Source of the DNA: Semisulcospira habei
Taxonomy: Eukaryota; Mollusca; Gastropoda; Semisulcospiridae
Assembly: GCA_036245525.1 (NCBI GenBank)
Contig: BTPG01000004.1
Location: 17,228,131 to 17,292,130 of the forward strand
Direction: 5' to 3'
Length of the DNA stretch: 64,000 nt
Shown: piece after piece, positions 1 to 10,248 of the stretch
How the letters are laid out: every line of letters starts with the position of its first letter
Numbering within the stretch: the first letter of the stretch is position 1
Notes under the pieces: model-generated
Told to the model about the DNA's origin: nothing
Database searches by the model: none
What the model saw: only the letters and a program-made list of their open reading frames with translations
Translations under genes and position numbers: made by a program

Positions 1-943
1 GCAAGCACCCTCAAACATCATGCATCTCAATGGCCTTTCACAGTCAAACTGCCTGCAGTGTCTGCAGTCTTAAACAAACATTGAAATTAGTAAAAATCTG
101 AAGTTTGATTTTTTCCCTTAATTTAGCGTTCACATACCCCCATTGTGTAAGCCATTTCCCTGTGTCACGCACCGTTTCATGCTGCCTCATGGTGACAGTT
201 TTTGTCCAGCTGACTTGGAAAAAATGAAGTGAATGCTGCAACCAGTCCTCACCAGCACTGTACTGACGTATAATGTAGTCTGTAGCAGGGTTGTTGGCAA
301 ATAGCTGTCCAGGTAGCCACCTCTCATTGCAGATTGTCTCCCCTTCTCTGCTGTGCGAGCTTTCAGTTTGGGTGAAAAGTTAACTGCGAAACTGAAGCAC
401 TTGCGATGCCCTGAAGCAAATGAAATTTGGCATGCAGTAAGCTTGCTTTGTGCCGAAGCTGCAAATAGGAATCACTTCCTAGAGAGTGCTTTACTTCATT
501 TTTTACGAATATTTCAGCTCCCCACCCCTGATTTGGGCACATTTCGGCCAACACCCACAGCCACTCTGACACTGTCCATGGGCTAATGGGTGCTACCACC
601 AATTAAACACATACTATCATAAGTGTGCGCTCTGCTCATGAAATAGGAACAGTTTGCACTCAGTGGTTACATTTTTACAGGCACCTAATTGTGCGTACCT
701 GCAAAGTTTTCCAGCCGCCAAGCTTTACTCAACTGTCTGTTTGGCTAATGACCTGTTAAATAATAGTGACCATAAAAATTCCTGTTGTGCAAGACAAAAA
801 CCTGTCAATGTACTGTAAAATCAAGCAGATTCGAATCAGCCCAAGCCATTTCCCATGCCCTCAACCCCCCTTCCCTTTCCCCTACCCCCATTTTTGTATG
901 AGATTCATGTAATTTTTGCAATCTGTGGCAGCATGGACAAAGT
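1..943. other. No gene recognised; probable flank of the transposase unit
   Basis: No reading frame here resembles a known protein; the frames present are short and look random. The stretch lies directly 5' of the Mutator-like transposase and may be the 5' non-coding part of that transposon, whose left end would then lie outside the window. No inverted copy of the right-end motif at 4307-4329 was found here. Confidence 0.5.
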
Positions 944-1309
944 TTGCCTGAGATTGCTTTTCTCACGGTCAGAATTATTTCCCAAAAGGACGCTCTTCCA
1001 AACAAGGCCAAGCTGTGCATCTGTCAGCTCATAGATGTCCATGGTCTGCATGAAAGGCAGCCCAGCCCCCAAGTGATGACACAGAACACCTGTCACTCCA
1101 CTCCCCAGTACTGCAATGCATTTCCCACCCACTACTGTCTTACTTACTCACTTACTCAAAAGCTGTCTTTTAAGCAAGGTCTACTGCATTCAGTTATCAC
1201 ATCATACTGTTGGTTTTGTTTGTGTTTTTGGGGTGTTGTTCACTGTTGTTGGCCTGTTACTGTGTATATTATTGGACTTGCAAATATTTGTGCTGCATAT
1301 CTGTTGACA

Positions 1310-3238
1310 ATGCCAGGAAGAAAACGACTGCAGCATAGCTTCTTACCTGGAAACCGGATGGGCAGACAAGTTTCTACTGCTGCGGCAGCTGCCCAAACTG
1401 ACGCCAAAGATGTCACCCTTAGCAGTTCAGAGTCCCCTCCACACGTGTACACTCTGCGGCCAAGAGCAGCCCCTGTCAAAAGAACACAGTTTTTAGGACA
1501 CATGCGACTTCTGCATCTCAGCAAGAACTGTGAGATGTGGAACTGGGCCATACAACAACATGCAACCAGTGCCAGGTGCAAAATGCCACAGTTTGAAATT
1601 AAAGAAGAAGTGAAAGTGGGACTTGTAGTGCAACAATCGCTGAACTGCGCTAACTGCACATTTCAAACTCCCAAGTTTAAACTATATGAGGAAAAGCCTC
1701 AGCCTCACACTCCTGGCAGGAACCCAGCCGTGCCAAATGTTGCCATAGAGGCAGCCCTCTTAAACACTGGCATCGGACATCACAGATTACGTCTGCTGCT
1801 ATCAGCCCTGGACCTTGATCCCCCTGACACCAAGTCAATGCAGCATCTGAGTGATACAGTTGCAGAAACAATAGTGCAAACTGCAAAGCTAGACATGTCA
1901 CAAAAGCTAACGGATTCAGCTGGCCCCGACAAAGTTTTAGACATTTCTGCAGACACCCGCTACAATACTTCCGGCGTCCGTAGCAGCAGGCGCACAGGCT
2001 TATCCACAACAACGCAAGCAACAACCCTGGGGATAGAGGGAAAGACAGGCAGAAAGTTCATTGTGGCCGCCCATATCCTGAACAAAAGCTGTCACAAGGG
2101 TGCGATACTTCGCAGAAAAGGCGACGCAACTGCAACATGCCCTGGTGGGCACCCTGGCTGTACAGCCAACACAGGGAGAATGGACAGCCTGTCTGAATTT
2201 AAAGGGGGAAAACACATTGGCCAGGCCATCGCACAAGCTGGGGTGACAGTGCGGTACTGCACGACCGACGGAGACTCAAGTTTATACAAAGGTGTGGCGG
2301 AGGCCATGGAAGAGGTCCATCCAGCAGCACCACAAGTTACTCGACTCGCTGATATTGTTCATTTTCTGCAGTGTCAGTTCAAGCGAGCCAAAAAAGTGAA
2401 TTTTAGTGAGCAGTTATTCCCAGGCCTGAAGACAAAGAAAGCAAGGGAAGAACACAGACACAAATTAGCAGCGGACATGAAAAATCGGACTTCACTAATA
2501 CTACGTCACATGACAAGCAAACACAATGCAGACACAGACAAAATCAAAGCTGAAATACCCAGAGTAGTGGAAACAGTGTTAAACTGCTACAGTGGAGACT
2601 GCACGCGATGCCCCCAAGAGTCTGCTGAAACATGTGCGGGCATGGTGGAAGACAACTGGTTCACAAAGTCCTTCATACTGGCTGATATGAGGATCACAAC
2701 ACTGAACCCCACCGAAAAGGATAGGGAAGGTATGAAAGATATTCTGACATTTGTGTTAAGTGATGAGGGGATAGAGAAAACAAGAAGACTGACCAATACT
2801 CAGGCATGTGAGGCTGCAAATCGAACCCTCAGCACCACACTCCCCAAACATATGAAATTTTCAAAATCGTTTGAAGCTAGAGCAGCTTCAGCGATTCTTG
2901 AATGGAACTGCGGACCAGAGGCAGCTGCCAAGAAAAAGTGTGAGGGATTGAACTTACAAATGAGTCCAGGACAGACAAAGTTTTTCCGCAGGAGACAGCT
3001 GCGACACCAGTACATGCAGCAGCAGCAGCGGAATCCAGCCACCAAAATCAGGCGTCACCAGCGCGATGCAAAACAACGCAGGCAGAGGGCAGATGAGCAG
3101 CGGTCCGACTACAGAAAAAACAGGATGGATGACGACAGCTCAGCATCTGCAGATGAGGCGCAGCCACAGAGACGATCAGCACGCCTGGATCACCCATACT
3201 CTAGCCCCAAAAATGTAAAAAAGTACGTGTACACATGA
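1310..3238 (+). CDS. Mutator-like (MULE-type) DDE transposase
   Basis: This is probably the transposase of a cut-and-paste DNA transposon, acting in the nucleus on its own terminal repeats. The frame is open from 944, but I place the start at the ATG at 1310 (642 aa) because the 122 residues before it are low-complexity and unlike the rest. Sequence marks: an ADTRYN block (D215 in this numbering), a TTDGDSS block (D320, D322) with a nearby VHFLQCQFKRAKK helix, and CEAANRTLS with E501. Their order and spacing fit the D-D-E triad of Mutator-like transposases found widely in molluscs. A Cys-rich stretch follows NCYSGDCTRC. The last 100 residues are rich in R, K and Q, as expected for DNA binding. 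The frame is unbroken, so the copy may be recent. Tail to tail with it, 34 bp away, is the endonuclease ORF at 3273-3641. Family assignment is from motifs only. Confidence 0.72.
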   Translation: MPGRKRLQHSFLPGNRMGRQVSTAAAAAQTDAKDVTLSSSESPPHVYTLRPRAAPVKRTQFLGHMRLLHLSKNCEMWNWAIQQHATSARCKMPQFEIKEEVKVGLVVQQSLNCANCTFQTPKFKLYEEKPQPHTPGRNPAVPNVAIEAALLNTGIGHHRLRLLLSALDLDPPDTKSMQHLSDTVAETIVQTAKLDMSQKLTDSAGPDKVLDISADTRYNTSGVRSSRRTGLSTTTQATTLGIEGKTGRKFIVAAHILNKSCHKGAILRRKGDATATCPGGHPGCTANTGRMDSLSEFKGGKHIGQAIAQAGVTVRYCTTDGDSSLYKGVAEAMEEVHPAAPQVTRLADIVHFLQCQFKRAKKVNFSEQLFPGLKTKKAREEHRHKLAADMKNRTSLILRHMTSKHNADTDKIKAEIPRVVETVLNCYSGDCTRCPQESAETCAGMVEDNWFTKSFILADMRITTLNPTEKDREGMKDILTFVLSDEGIEKTRRLTNTQACEAANRTLSTTLPKHMKFSKSFEARAASAILEWNCGPEAAAKKKCEGLNLQMSPGQTKFFRRRQLRHQYMQQQQRNPATKIRRHQRDAKQRRQRADEQRSDYRKNRMDDDSSASADEAQPQRRSARLDHPYSSPKNVKKYVYT

Positions 3239-3272
3239 CTTTCTTTCCGCACCTTGGCATGAGTTTACATAA

Positions 3273-3641
3273 TCATAATTTCAGGTCGAGCAGGCAGTCT
3301 TTGAATGCACCGTGACCAGTGCATCCCCCCTCCCTGACACAAAGTCGCCTTTGGCAATTTACAGCTCTGGGCTCCAAGCTGATGTGGTCCCTTAAAATAC
3401 ACGTTCGATTGTGACACAAATGGGAAGCATCTAGATCTGAGGGCAAATCACATGTCCCAAGTTCCAGCATCAGACAAGCCCTATGGACAGTAGAGCTCGT
3501 CACGTTGCCGGCACCTGGGTGTCTGAAACTGACATTTATGTACCCATTCGGTCCAGGACAGCCCTTGTGGAGCCAACACACACCATTCCTAGCAATTTGA
3601 TAGCCCGGAGACTGAAAAAGTTTTACCCGGACCGCCTCCAT
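3273..3641 (-). CDS. Small His-Me finger endonuclease with zinc-binding loops (I-PpoI type)
   Basis: A 122-aa ORF that I recognise as the zinc-binding loop region of His-Me (HNH-like) homing endonucleases. Residues H74, C76, C81 and H86 lie in SHLCHNRTC...H, and C101, C107, H110 and C116 lie in the final C-rich part. In I-PpoI the equivalent positions are the catalytic His, zinc site 1 and zinc site 2. N95 in the LEPRAVN stretch matches the metal-binding Asn. An upstream Cys (C22) could complete zinc site 1, and the TVHRA segment (51-55) is typical of the metazoan members. All key residues are present, so it could be catalytically competent. It lies 34 bp beyond the transposase stop on the opposite strand. 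That suggests both belong to one mobile element, but a chance neighbour or a separate selfish ORF is possible. The real start could lie upstream through a splice. Confidence 0.7.
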   Translation of the reverse strand: MEAVRVKLFQSPGYQIARNGVCWLHKGCPGPNGYINVSFRHPGAGNVTSSTVHRACLMLELGTCDLPSDLDASHLCHNRTCILRDHISLEPRAVNCQRRLCVREGGCTGHGAFKDCLLDLKL

Positions 3642-3841
3642 CTTGTCTGTTGACTCTAGGGCTTACTTAGGTTGCTAGGCAACACAAAATATAAGAAAAT
3701 ACTGCCGAAAATAACAAAAATGACCCATAAATAGGGGGAAATCAGGAAATGCACTGCCAGCTATGCTTGACCCATTGAAATCAAGTAATTCAAGTGAAAA
3801 AAAATCATAAAAACCCCTTGACTCTGAAAAAAAGGGTTGAC

Positions 3842-4329
3842 CGTACAGGCCACACAGGGCAATTAGGTTATGCCCCCTTTTCACACACTGTTATCTGTTA
3901 GCCTCTTGCAGAATAAAACTATGAAGGAAGAACCTTTCTGCCCCCAAAAAAAATCCACGCGGAGCACATCATAGGAGAAACATTTTCAGCAATTCTTAAA
4001 AAAATTAAGAGTTAACGTTTTTCACAACATTCCAAAGCACTAAGTACCCCATGACAAAACTGTCGTCTGCAAGCCTGCATACAACCGTGCACATGCCCCT
4101 ATAAGGCTCCCATGAAAAAACTAGGTCAACTCAAATTACCCAAATTTTCCGCTTTTTCACACCACCTGTCATGCCTCTTGCTGCCCAAAACACCCAAACA
4201 GGCAAAAATGGGAACTTTCACACTCTGAAAAATTGGCAAAAACAGAGGAAATTTTTCGAACTATGTCTCACGGAATTGTTACTACATGAACCGGAAGAAC
4301 CGGAAGCAATTGCCCTGTGTGGCCTGTAC
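3842..4329. repeat. Inverted 23-bp motif pair, likely transposon end sequences
   Basis: Positions 3842-3864 and 4307-4329 are perfect inverted copies with the core CAGGCCACACAGGGCAATT, each next to a TA. The right copy ends exactly where TLR-A exon 2 stops matching TLR-B, so it looks like the right end of a transposon. The sequence left of 3842 does not resume TLR-A. The pair is therefore more likely a terminal plus a subterminal repeat of the larger element carrying the transposase than a simple 488-bp MITE. Confidence 0.55.
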
Positions 4330-4513
4330 GTGGTAGTTTTCATGACCGCCATCATGGCGGCGGTGAGGTCACGTGACGGCACGTCATGCAGCATCACAAT
4401 CAGCAGTACGTCATCGGTCTCTAGCACGTGACTCAGACACATAGCCAGCTCGAACTGACACCACTGGCTTTTGGCGAAGTTGCTAGAGAACAACATCATC
4501 ACCTGCAAAAGAA

Positions 4514-4590
4514 ACATGAATGAATAAATGAATGAATGAATGAATGAATAAATGAATGAATGAATGAATAAATGAATGAATGAATGAACG
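4514..4590. repeat. GAAT/AAAT tetranucleotide microsatellite in TLR-A intron
   Basis: About 19 imperfect copies of a 4-bp unit, starting 12 bp inside the intron from the exon-2 acceptor. Confidence 0.95.
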
Positions 4591-4626
4591 AACGATACAA
4601 AAATAAAACTGATGAGAAGAAGGTGT

Positions 4627-4693
4627 TTAACCAATAAAGCCCTGTAAGACTACGACAGGATGTGGATCGACCATGACATTTCAAGGTTGGTGA
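4627..4693. repeat. Family A hairpin element, left half only
   Basis: It starts TTAACCAATAAAGCCCTG and continues with the GGATCGACCATGA arm of family A. It is cut off where the GT microsatellite at 4709 begins, and the second arm is missing. Confidence 0.65.
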
Positions 4694-4705
4694 CAGAATG
4701 TACTT

Positions 4706-4708
<3 letters not shown>

Positions 4709-4768
<60 letters not shown>

Positions 4769-4830
4769 TGTGTGTGTGTGCGTGCTTGCGTACATGCGTG
4801 TGTGTGTGTGTGTGTGCGTGCTTGCGTACA

Positions 4831-4897
<67 letters not shown>
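4709..4897. repeat. GT dinucleotide microsatellite with two interruptions
   Basis: An almost pure GT run, broken twice by the same GCGTGCTTGCGTACATGCG block (4780s and 4817-4835). The interruption was therefore duplicated along with the repeat. It lies in the TLR-A intron. Confidence 0.97.
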
Positions 4898-5289
4898 CAG
4901 CGACTAGAGCCCGCGTTTGAGGACGGACAAGCTTGAAATGTTACGATATTGTCCCTAAAAGAATAATCTCGAGGTAGATTTTTTATTTTTTATTAAGATG
5001 CACATTGGCGAGAAAATGGCCGTTTCACAAAAGCCGGTTGATCCACACTGGAGTCCGTAATGTTTCTTATTTTTACTAGATATTTTGCACATAGTTAAAT
5101 TAAAGGAAGACATTGAAAGAGTTCGTTTATCAGCATTGTACCTCTAGAAATTTTTGAGTGATAATTAAATATGTTTTTAAAAATATTTTTACGTTTTTGG
5201 GATTAATTTCACGAATCTTTTAAGATTAATCTTAAAATAATTGAATCCTTTTTACGAAAACAGTCTTTTCGTTAATAATTGCATGATTT

Positions 5290-5545
5290 TTCATGAACAG
5301 TATTTAAATAAACCTCCAGTTTGTCTCGGCTGTCGGGTATGATTAGGTCAAATTCTGACCTGTAAGCCCTAGGTATGAAAATCAGCTAATTTAGGCACCA
5401 TTGTTTCGGAGTTATTTTTAAAACAGCTAACATAACTTCTTTTACAAACAGTGTTTGCATAAGCCTGCTATTTGTCCCCTCTCTCGGGTAGGTTTAGGTC
5501 AGGTTCTGATCTGTAAACCCTACGTGTACAAATCATTTAGAAAAT
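5290..5545. repeat. Degenerate two-copy repeat in TLR-A intron
   Basis: The segments at about 5300-5395 and 5450-5540 share the order CTC-GGGTA-TTAGGTCA-TTCTGA-CTGTAA-CCCTA with scattered differences. They look like an old local duplication or two copies of one dispersed repeat. The rest of the intron (4900-5290, 5546-5924) shows nothing recognisable. Confidence 0.5.
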
Positions 5546-7879
5546 TGTGAAGTGTGATCTTCTAATACGTCAATTGTTAGTACTGCGATGAGTGACGTAT
5601 AACATCAACTCGTCACTATGAACACGGCGTCGTGTGACTAACGATGCCATGACGTGAAGCTTGAAGTGACGTAATTTCGCATCTCGTGCTATCATTCTCC
5701 TTCACAATAGCTATCGCTACGCCAGCCCACAGTCACAGAGCTTACGAATGGCGGGAAGCGCCGAGTGTCCGTCTTTTTTTCTGTGTGCCAGTGTGTGTGG
5801 ATCTGAGGGTGGGTTAGGGTAGAAGGAGATGGATCAGAAGAAGCTTGAAAATAGGAACACCTTTGGGCTGGGGTCCCTTTGTTTGTTTTTTATTTAATCA
5901 TGATTTAATGACATTCATCCTCACCTTCTTGCTGGCCTTCACGCAGTCAGCGATGTTGTCCACGATGTGCTTGCCAGGGATGAAGTCCCTCTCATGGATG
6001 CACAGCTTCAGTCCCAGCTTCCCCTCCAGCTCCGGCATCAAGTGCGCGCGCACCCAGTCCAGATCCTCGCTGTCGAAGGACACGAAAATGTCATACTTGA
6101 AGGGTTGCTGTAGTCGCTGTAGGCGCCGCCATCTTTCTTCCGGCCCGCGAACCACATCATACAGAATCAGGCGCAGGTGCCAGCGGTAACGGTAAATAGT
6201 AGTGCATAAAGACAGCGCCAGCAGGATCATCACAATGGTCGCTATCATGAACTTGGAAGTTTCAGGATTCAACAGACAGGACTGGTCCACCACGTAGAAC
6301 TCTTGTACTGTCGTGTTGGCCATATTATCACAGCGGTACGGTCCACTGACTTGGATTCTGCCATCTGTAGTAAGCCACCGCTGGAACCATCTCAGCTCGC
6401 AAGAACAAGAGAAAGGGTTATTGCTGACGTCAAGGCTAACCAGACCAGTACGCATCATTGCACTAAATGTAGACTCCTTGATGATGGGGATGCGGTTTCT
6501 GGATAGTGTCAGTGAAATTAATCTTTCCAGACCATCGAAGGTGCCGTCAGGTATGGAGGTCAGTTTGTTCGAATCCAGTGAAAGCACCTTTACCTGTTTC
6601 ATGTCTGAGAACATACCTGGACTCACGTGTCCAATCTGGCAGTTTTTCAGTTTAAGGTGAGTAAGACGCGGAATAGAACTGAATAGACGACTGAATTTGT
6701 CGTCACTGACATCGTCGAAGTCATTGTTGTCTAAGGATAGGACGGAGAGACTTGGGCAGCCAGCAAAACACTCAGCATCTACAGTGTGTGAGGAAAAGTC
6801 AATGTAACCGTTGAAAAGGTACAAATTTTTCATTGCTGTGTTTCGGAAGGCATATTTTGCAATGGTCTGTAGTCTATTCGGGTCAGGGTCAAAATTTAAG
6901 CTCTGCAAAGATGGGAAGAATTGGTCACTGAATGTGTCTTGTTGCAACTCTTTTATCAAAGCGTACCCGATGGAAATGTGCTGGACACTTGGTAGACATA
7001 TGGGCTGCTCGTGCATGTACGTCACCGAACTGTCTCCTAGGAGTAGCTCAGTTAAGTTCGGAAAAACTGAAGTATTGTTTTCACACGTGCTTAAGAAAAT
7101 GTAAAAGGCATTGAACATTAAATTCAGATGAATCAGCTGTGGCAAATACGCGTTATCTGTACGGAAAGTTTGAGACGAAAGCAAGTTGAAACCAAGATCC
7201 AGATTTTTCAGTTTTGGCAGAGGCATAAAGGTGTGCATATTTACAGTCTTGATATCGTTATAACTAAGACACAACGTCTCAAGCTGATACGCGTGGTAGA
7301 TATCAAACAGATCATCGGGCATCTCTCCTAGGTCGTTAAATGATATGTCTAAATACGTCAGTTTCTTGATAGAAAATACCGGTGCCAGTTGCGTATATGT
7401 AAAAGAATTCCCGTACAACACGAGATACGTCAGATTTGCCAGTAAGTCAAATGCATTTGCACTGACATTATACAATCGACAACCTGAAATATCAAGATGT
7501 GAAATGTCGGTAATGTTTATAAAAAAAATCACGCTCAAATGAGACATAATTCTGTGAAAAATCCAAGTGTGAAATGCCATCAGGCAATGGAGGAATGTAT
7601 GTCAAGTTGGCTCCATGCCTTGAACAGTCTGCCACAGTATGTGTACACTGGCACATCTCATCCCCACAAGACCAGGTTCTCTGATCATTGGTCCAAGAAT
7701 ATTGGTAGCAAGGATCATTCCAATACATTAATTGTTCAATATCAATCCAGTCCATACGCCGGCCGGAGACACCAGATCCTGCATAAGTCCCTGGTGATAT
7801 GTCAACCCTGACCGCAATGCCCAACAGAGGTATGGACAACAGATTGATGGTAAAGAGAACTCTGTTCGCTGTCATCTTG

Positions 7880-8205
7880 ATTGTTGTTGCTGCTGTTGTT
7901 GGTTGCTGGTGTTGCTGCTGGTGTTTTGCTGGTGTTGTTGCTGTTGCTACTGTCTTGGTGTTGCTGCTGGTGGTGTGGTGTTGTTGCTGTTGATGTTGCT
8001 ACTGTTATTTCTGCTGCTACTGCTGCTGGTTGCTGATGTTGCTGCTGGTGTTCTTGCTGTTGCGGTGTTGCTTCTGGTGGTGTGGTGGTGTTGCTGCTGG
8101 TGTTGTGGTGGTGTTGCTGTTGATGTCGCTGTTGCTGTTGTTGCTGTTGCTGTTGTTATTGCAGCTGCTGCTGTTTTTCCCGGGTTTTCTTGTTGCTTTT
8201 TGCCT
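7880..8205. repeat. GTT/GCT trinucleotide-rich tract upstream of TLR-A
   Basis: About 320 bp of impure GTT, GCT and GGT triplets directly 5' of the TLR-A start codon. On the gene strand it reads as CAA/CAG repeats, which would fall in the 5' UTR or promoter. The frames through it are low-complexity artefacts. Confidence 0.9.
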
Positions 8206-8226
8206 GCTTCCAAGGTCCTGTACGCA

Positions 8227-8428
8227 TTAACCCAGTTAGCCCTACGGCCGCTTTTCCCAACTTTTGGAGGTGTCACCTGACACCTAAGTACCAGTTGCAG
8301 GAGATGGATCGACATGATAATACAAGGGTAGTGCCAGATTGGCTTGGCGCCGTCAGGCGCCTAGCTACTCTTGAATTATCATGGTCGATCCATCTCCTGC
8401 TGTATGGCGTGGGGCCTAAATGGGTTAA
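8227..8428. mobile_element. Family A hairpin MITE (TTAA-flanked)
   Basis: Reference copy for family A. It runs from TTAA (8227) to TTAA (8425). Outer segments read CCCAGTTAGCCC on the left and GGGCCTAAATGGG on the right. Inside is a long fold-back with arms containing GCAGGAGATGGATCGAC and a GC-rich centre GGCGCC. One arm has small deletions relative to other copies. It lies about 350 bp upstream of TLR-A. The TTAA-CC(C/T) ends are what piggyBac-type elements leave; the assignment is inference. Confidence 0.8.
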
Positions 8429-8502
8429 TGATAAGGAACAATAAGGAATGTCGTTCCTGAACAGCACTGTAAGAAATTACGTTGCTGAAACTTCAGTTAA
8501 TT

Positions 8503-8605
8503 ATACTGAGGAGCAAAAGAAATGCAACATTTTTTTAATCATTAAAAGCACTTTAGTGTTTCCGATGATTCAAAAAATGTCGCCTTTCTTTTGCTCGTCA
8601 GTGTA
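8503..8605. mobile_element. Family F palindromic element
   Basis: It begins ACTGAGGAGCAAAAGAAATG and ends with its imperfect complement CTTTTGCTCGTCAGT, around a loop AAAGCACTTTAGTG. Two more copies lie at 15267 and 29460. Confidence 0.7.
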
Positions 8606-8930
8606 GTTTTCATGAAATAACACTATAACTTAACCGACTTACACTTTCATTATATATTCTTATGCATACCGTTTATTCATTAGAGAAAAGGCCATACATT
8701 CAAAATGTGACCAAAATCACATTATTATTATGATTGTAAGACATGTCTCGAAGATAACAAATTAAGCTTGTTAAACACAACACCTGTTTCAGATGCACTC
8801 TGGACAAGCAGTTCTTGGTTTTACGCTGTTTCACTGAATCCGTGAGAGAAGTACCTTTACTGAGTGGAGGTATTAAACTATCTGCCCTTAAAATTTTAAC
8901 CTGATGCGCAATGAAGTAAAGGCTGACTGA

Positions 8931-9037
8931 TTAACTCATTCAAGCCGCCCGGCATGAATAGCTGTGGAAGTGTCGTATAGCGTTGCCGCTGGCACTTTCA
9001 CAGCTTTTGGTGCTGAGCACCTTGAATAAGTGAATTA
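8931..9037. mobile_element. Family I fold-back element
   Basis: It opens with TTAACTCATTCAAG and closes with CTTGAATAAGTGAATTA. In the middle is GTCGTATAGCGTT, shared with the copy at 28982-29074. The ends resemble those of families A and J. The gap 8606-8930 shows nothing else. Confidence 0.6.
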
Positions 9038-9534
9038 TTAATCGTTAGCGTTTAAAGCTCTGCATTTCTATTGACATCAAGCGCTAAGAGACATTTGTTT
9101 TAGAGTTGACTGCAAACTCTGCACAGTAACACAGTTTTCACAACGACTCTATATCGCATCGGCTTCTCAGTGAGCAAAAGAAATATGACACATGGTGTCT
9201 GTGCTGTGAAATTATGCATTCTGTTTTGGTAACAATATTTTTTTATGTAGGTTGCACCAAGAATGGTCAATCTACTCATATGAAGACCAAAGATTCTGAA
9301 TTCTTCATCAAGAAGTTACTGCCCTTCTTTTATGAGACTGCAAACGCTGTTAGGTTATGAGTACTTTCAACCCGTGTTGTGACCCATTGTGGACGCTCTG
9401 TTGGCCGAGAATGTGCTGGGTACTGAGGCAGCATTCTTGGGAACACGTTCAAAGCTCGCTGGATAACCTGCTGCAGGTGCTGTTTGTTTTTTTCCCTGGT
9501 CATCACAAGTGACAACCTAATTTTTATTTTCACT

Positions 9535-9537
<3 letters not shown>

Positions 9538-9572
<35 letters not shown>

Positions 9573-9595
9573 ATGGGGGGGGGGGGGGGGGGGGG
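9538..9595. repeat. Poly(T) followed by poly(G) tract
   Basis: About 34 T, then GATG, then about 21 G. Homopolymer runs of this length are error-prone in assemblies. The region 9046-9537 holds no feature I can name. Confidence 0.95.
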
Positions 9596-9764
9596 TTTGT
9601 TGTAAATCAAAGTTTCTTCTATTGCAGTGTACTCTTTGCATGTCACCACGCCGACAGATTTGCCCATTAGGTGCGCCAAAATGCGTATAATGACAAAAAT
9701 ATTAGCCTTCATCATTGGGTGAAAAAGTCTGAGAAAGCAAGCTTCCAGTATCACTAGGCAGGCA

Positions 9765-9961
9765 TTGTCATGGAACCCCCAGGGAAGAGGAAAAGAGGCA
9801 GGCCGAGAAACACCTGGCGTCGAAACCTCCAAGCAGACATCAAGAGACTGGGAACCACCTGGAGTAAAATCGAAGGAGAAGCACAGGACAGGAGTCGCTG
9901 GAGGTCTCTCGTCGACGGCCTATACCCGGGGAGGAGTGACAGGCGTAAGTAAGTAAGTAAT
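9765..9961 (+). mobile_element. 3' end of a non-LTR retrotransposon ORF with GTAA tail
   Basis: Frame 9770-9952 reads KRKRGRPRNTWRRNLQ...WSKIEGEAQDRSRWRSLV, the characteristic C-terminus of APE-type non-LTR retrotransposon polyproteins common in marine animals. It is followed at once by (GTAA)n, a short tandem tail typical of such elements. Everything 5' of 9765 is missing, so this is a severely 5'-truncated copy. Confidence 0.8.
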
Positions 9962-10248
9962 TGGGTGAAAAGCGAGATAAATCAATAGTTACTGGTGTAA
10001 CAAGGGGCAGTAAACCGTTTCAAGTGGTCAGTGTGACAGATTATGAAAGAGGAGAGACCTTTAACGCTGTACATACGTAAGGAAAACTGCCACATGGCGA
10101 AATAAGGAAACTGACCAGAAAAATCCAACAGCCTATTTTCACATTTCCCCATATCTGCATGAAGCATAAATTCACATAAGCCCATGCAGCGTCAGAGGCT
10201 CATGAAAAAATTATACGCCTCTTACTGATAGCAAACAGCATCACGTGA

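Larger units (their letters stand above)
4218..7875 (-). pseudogene. Toll-like receptor A, frameshifted and truncated in the TIR domain
   Basis: This is a paralogue of the intact receptor at 16148-19312, which would be a membrane receptor of innate immunity signalling through TIR adaptors. Exon 1 is 7875-5925 and the intron 5924-4503 (GT donor after KASKK, AG acceptor before VMMLF, phase 0). Exon 2 is 4502-4218. Exon 1 starts with a hydrophobic leader, then a Cys-rich N-terminal cap (CGDEMCQC), about a dozen LRRs, an LRRCT (CSCELRWFQRW), a TM helix and TIR boxes 1 (YDIFVSFDS) and 2 (RDFIPG). Exon 1 is 1951 bp, one base over 650 codons. The extra base sits in the run of eight A at 7521-7528, where the frame switches. 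Exon 2 matches TLR-B up to MKTTTY (about 4328), then reads into unrelated sequence and stops, losing the FW box 3. It is probably a pseudogene. The homopolymer shift alone could be an assembly error, but the TIR break could not. Confidence 0.85.

Noticed and set aside
944..1309. N-terminal extension of the transposase frame (122 codons)
   Set aside because: Low-complexity and Cys/Thr-rich, no domain. The ATG at 1310 begins the basic stretch expected for such proteins, and upstream openness can be chance.
3842..4329. A simple 488-bp MITE inserted in TLR-A exon 2
   Set aside because: The inverted ends fit, but the receptor sequence does not resume to the left of 3842. A larger element ending at 4329 explains it better.
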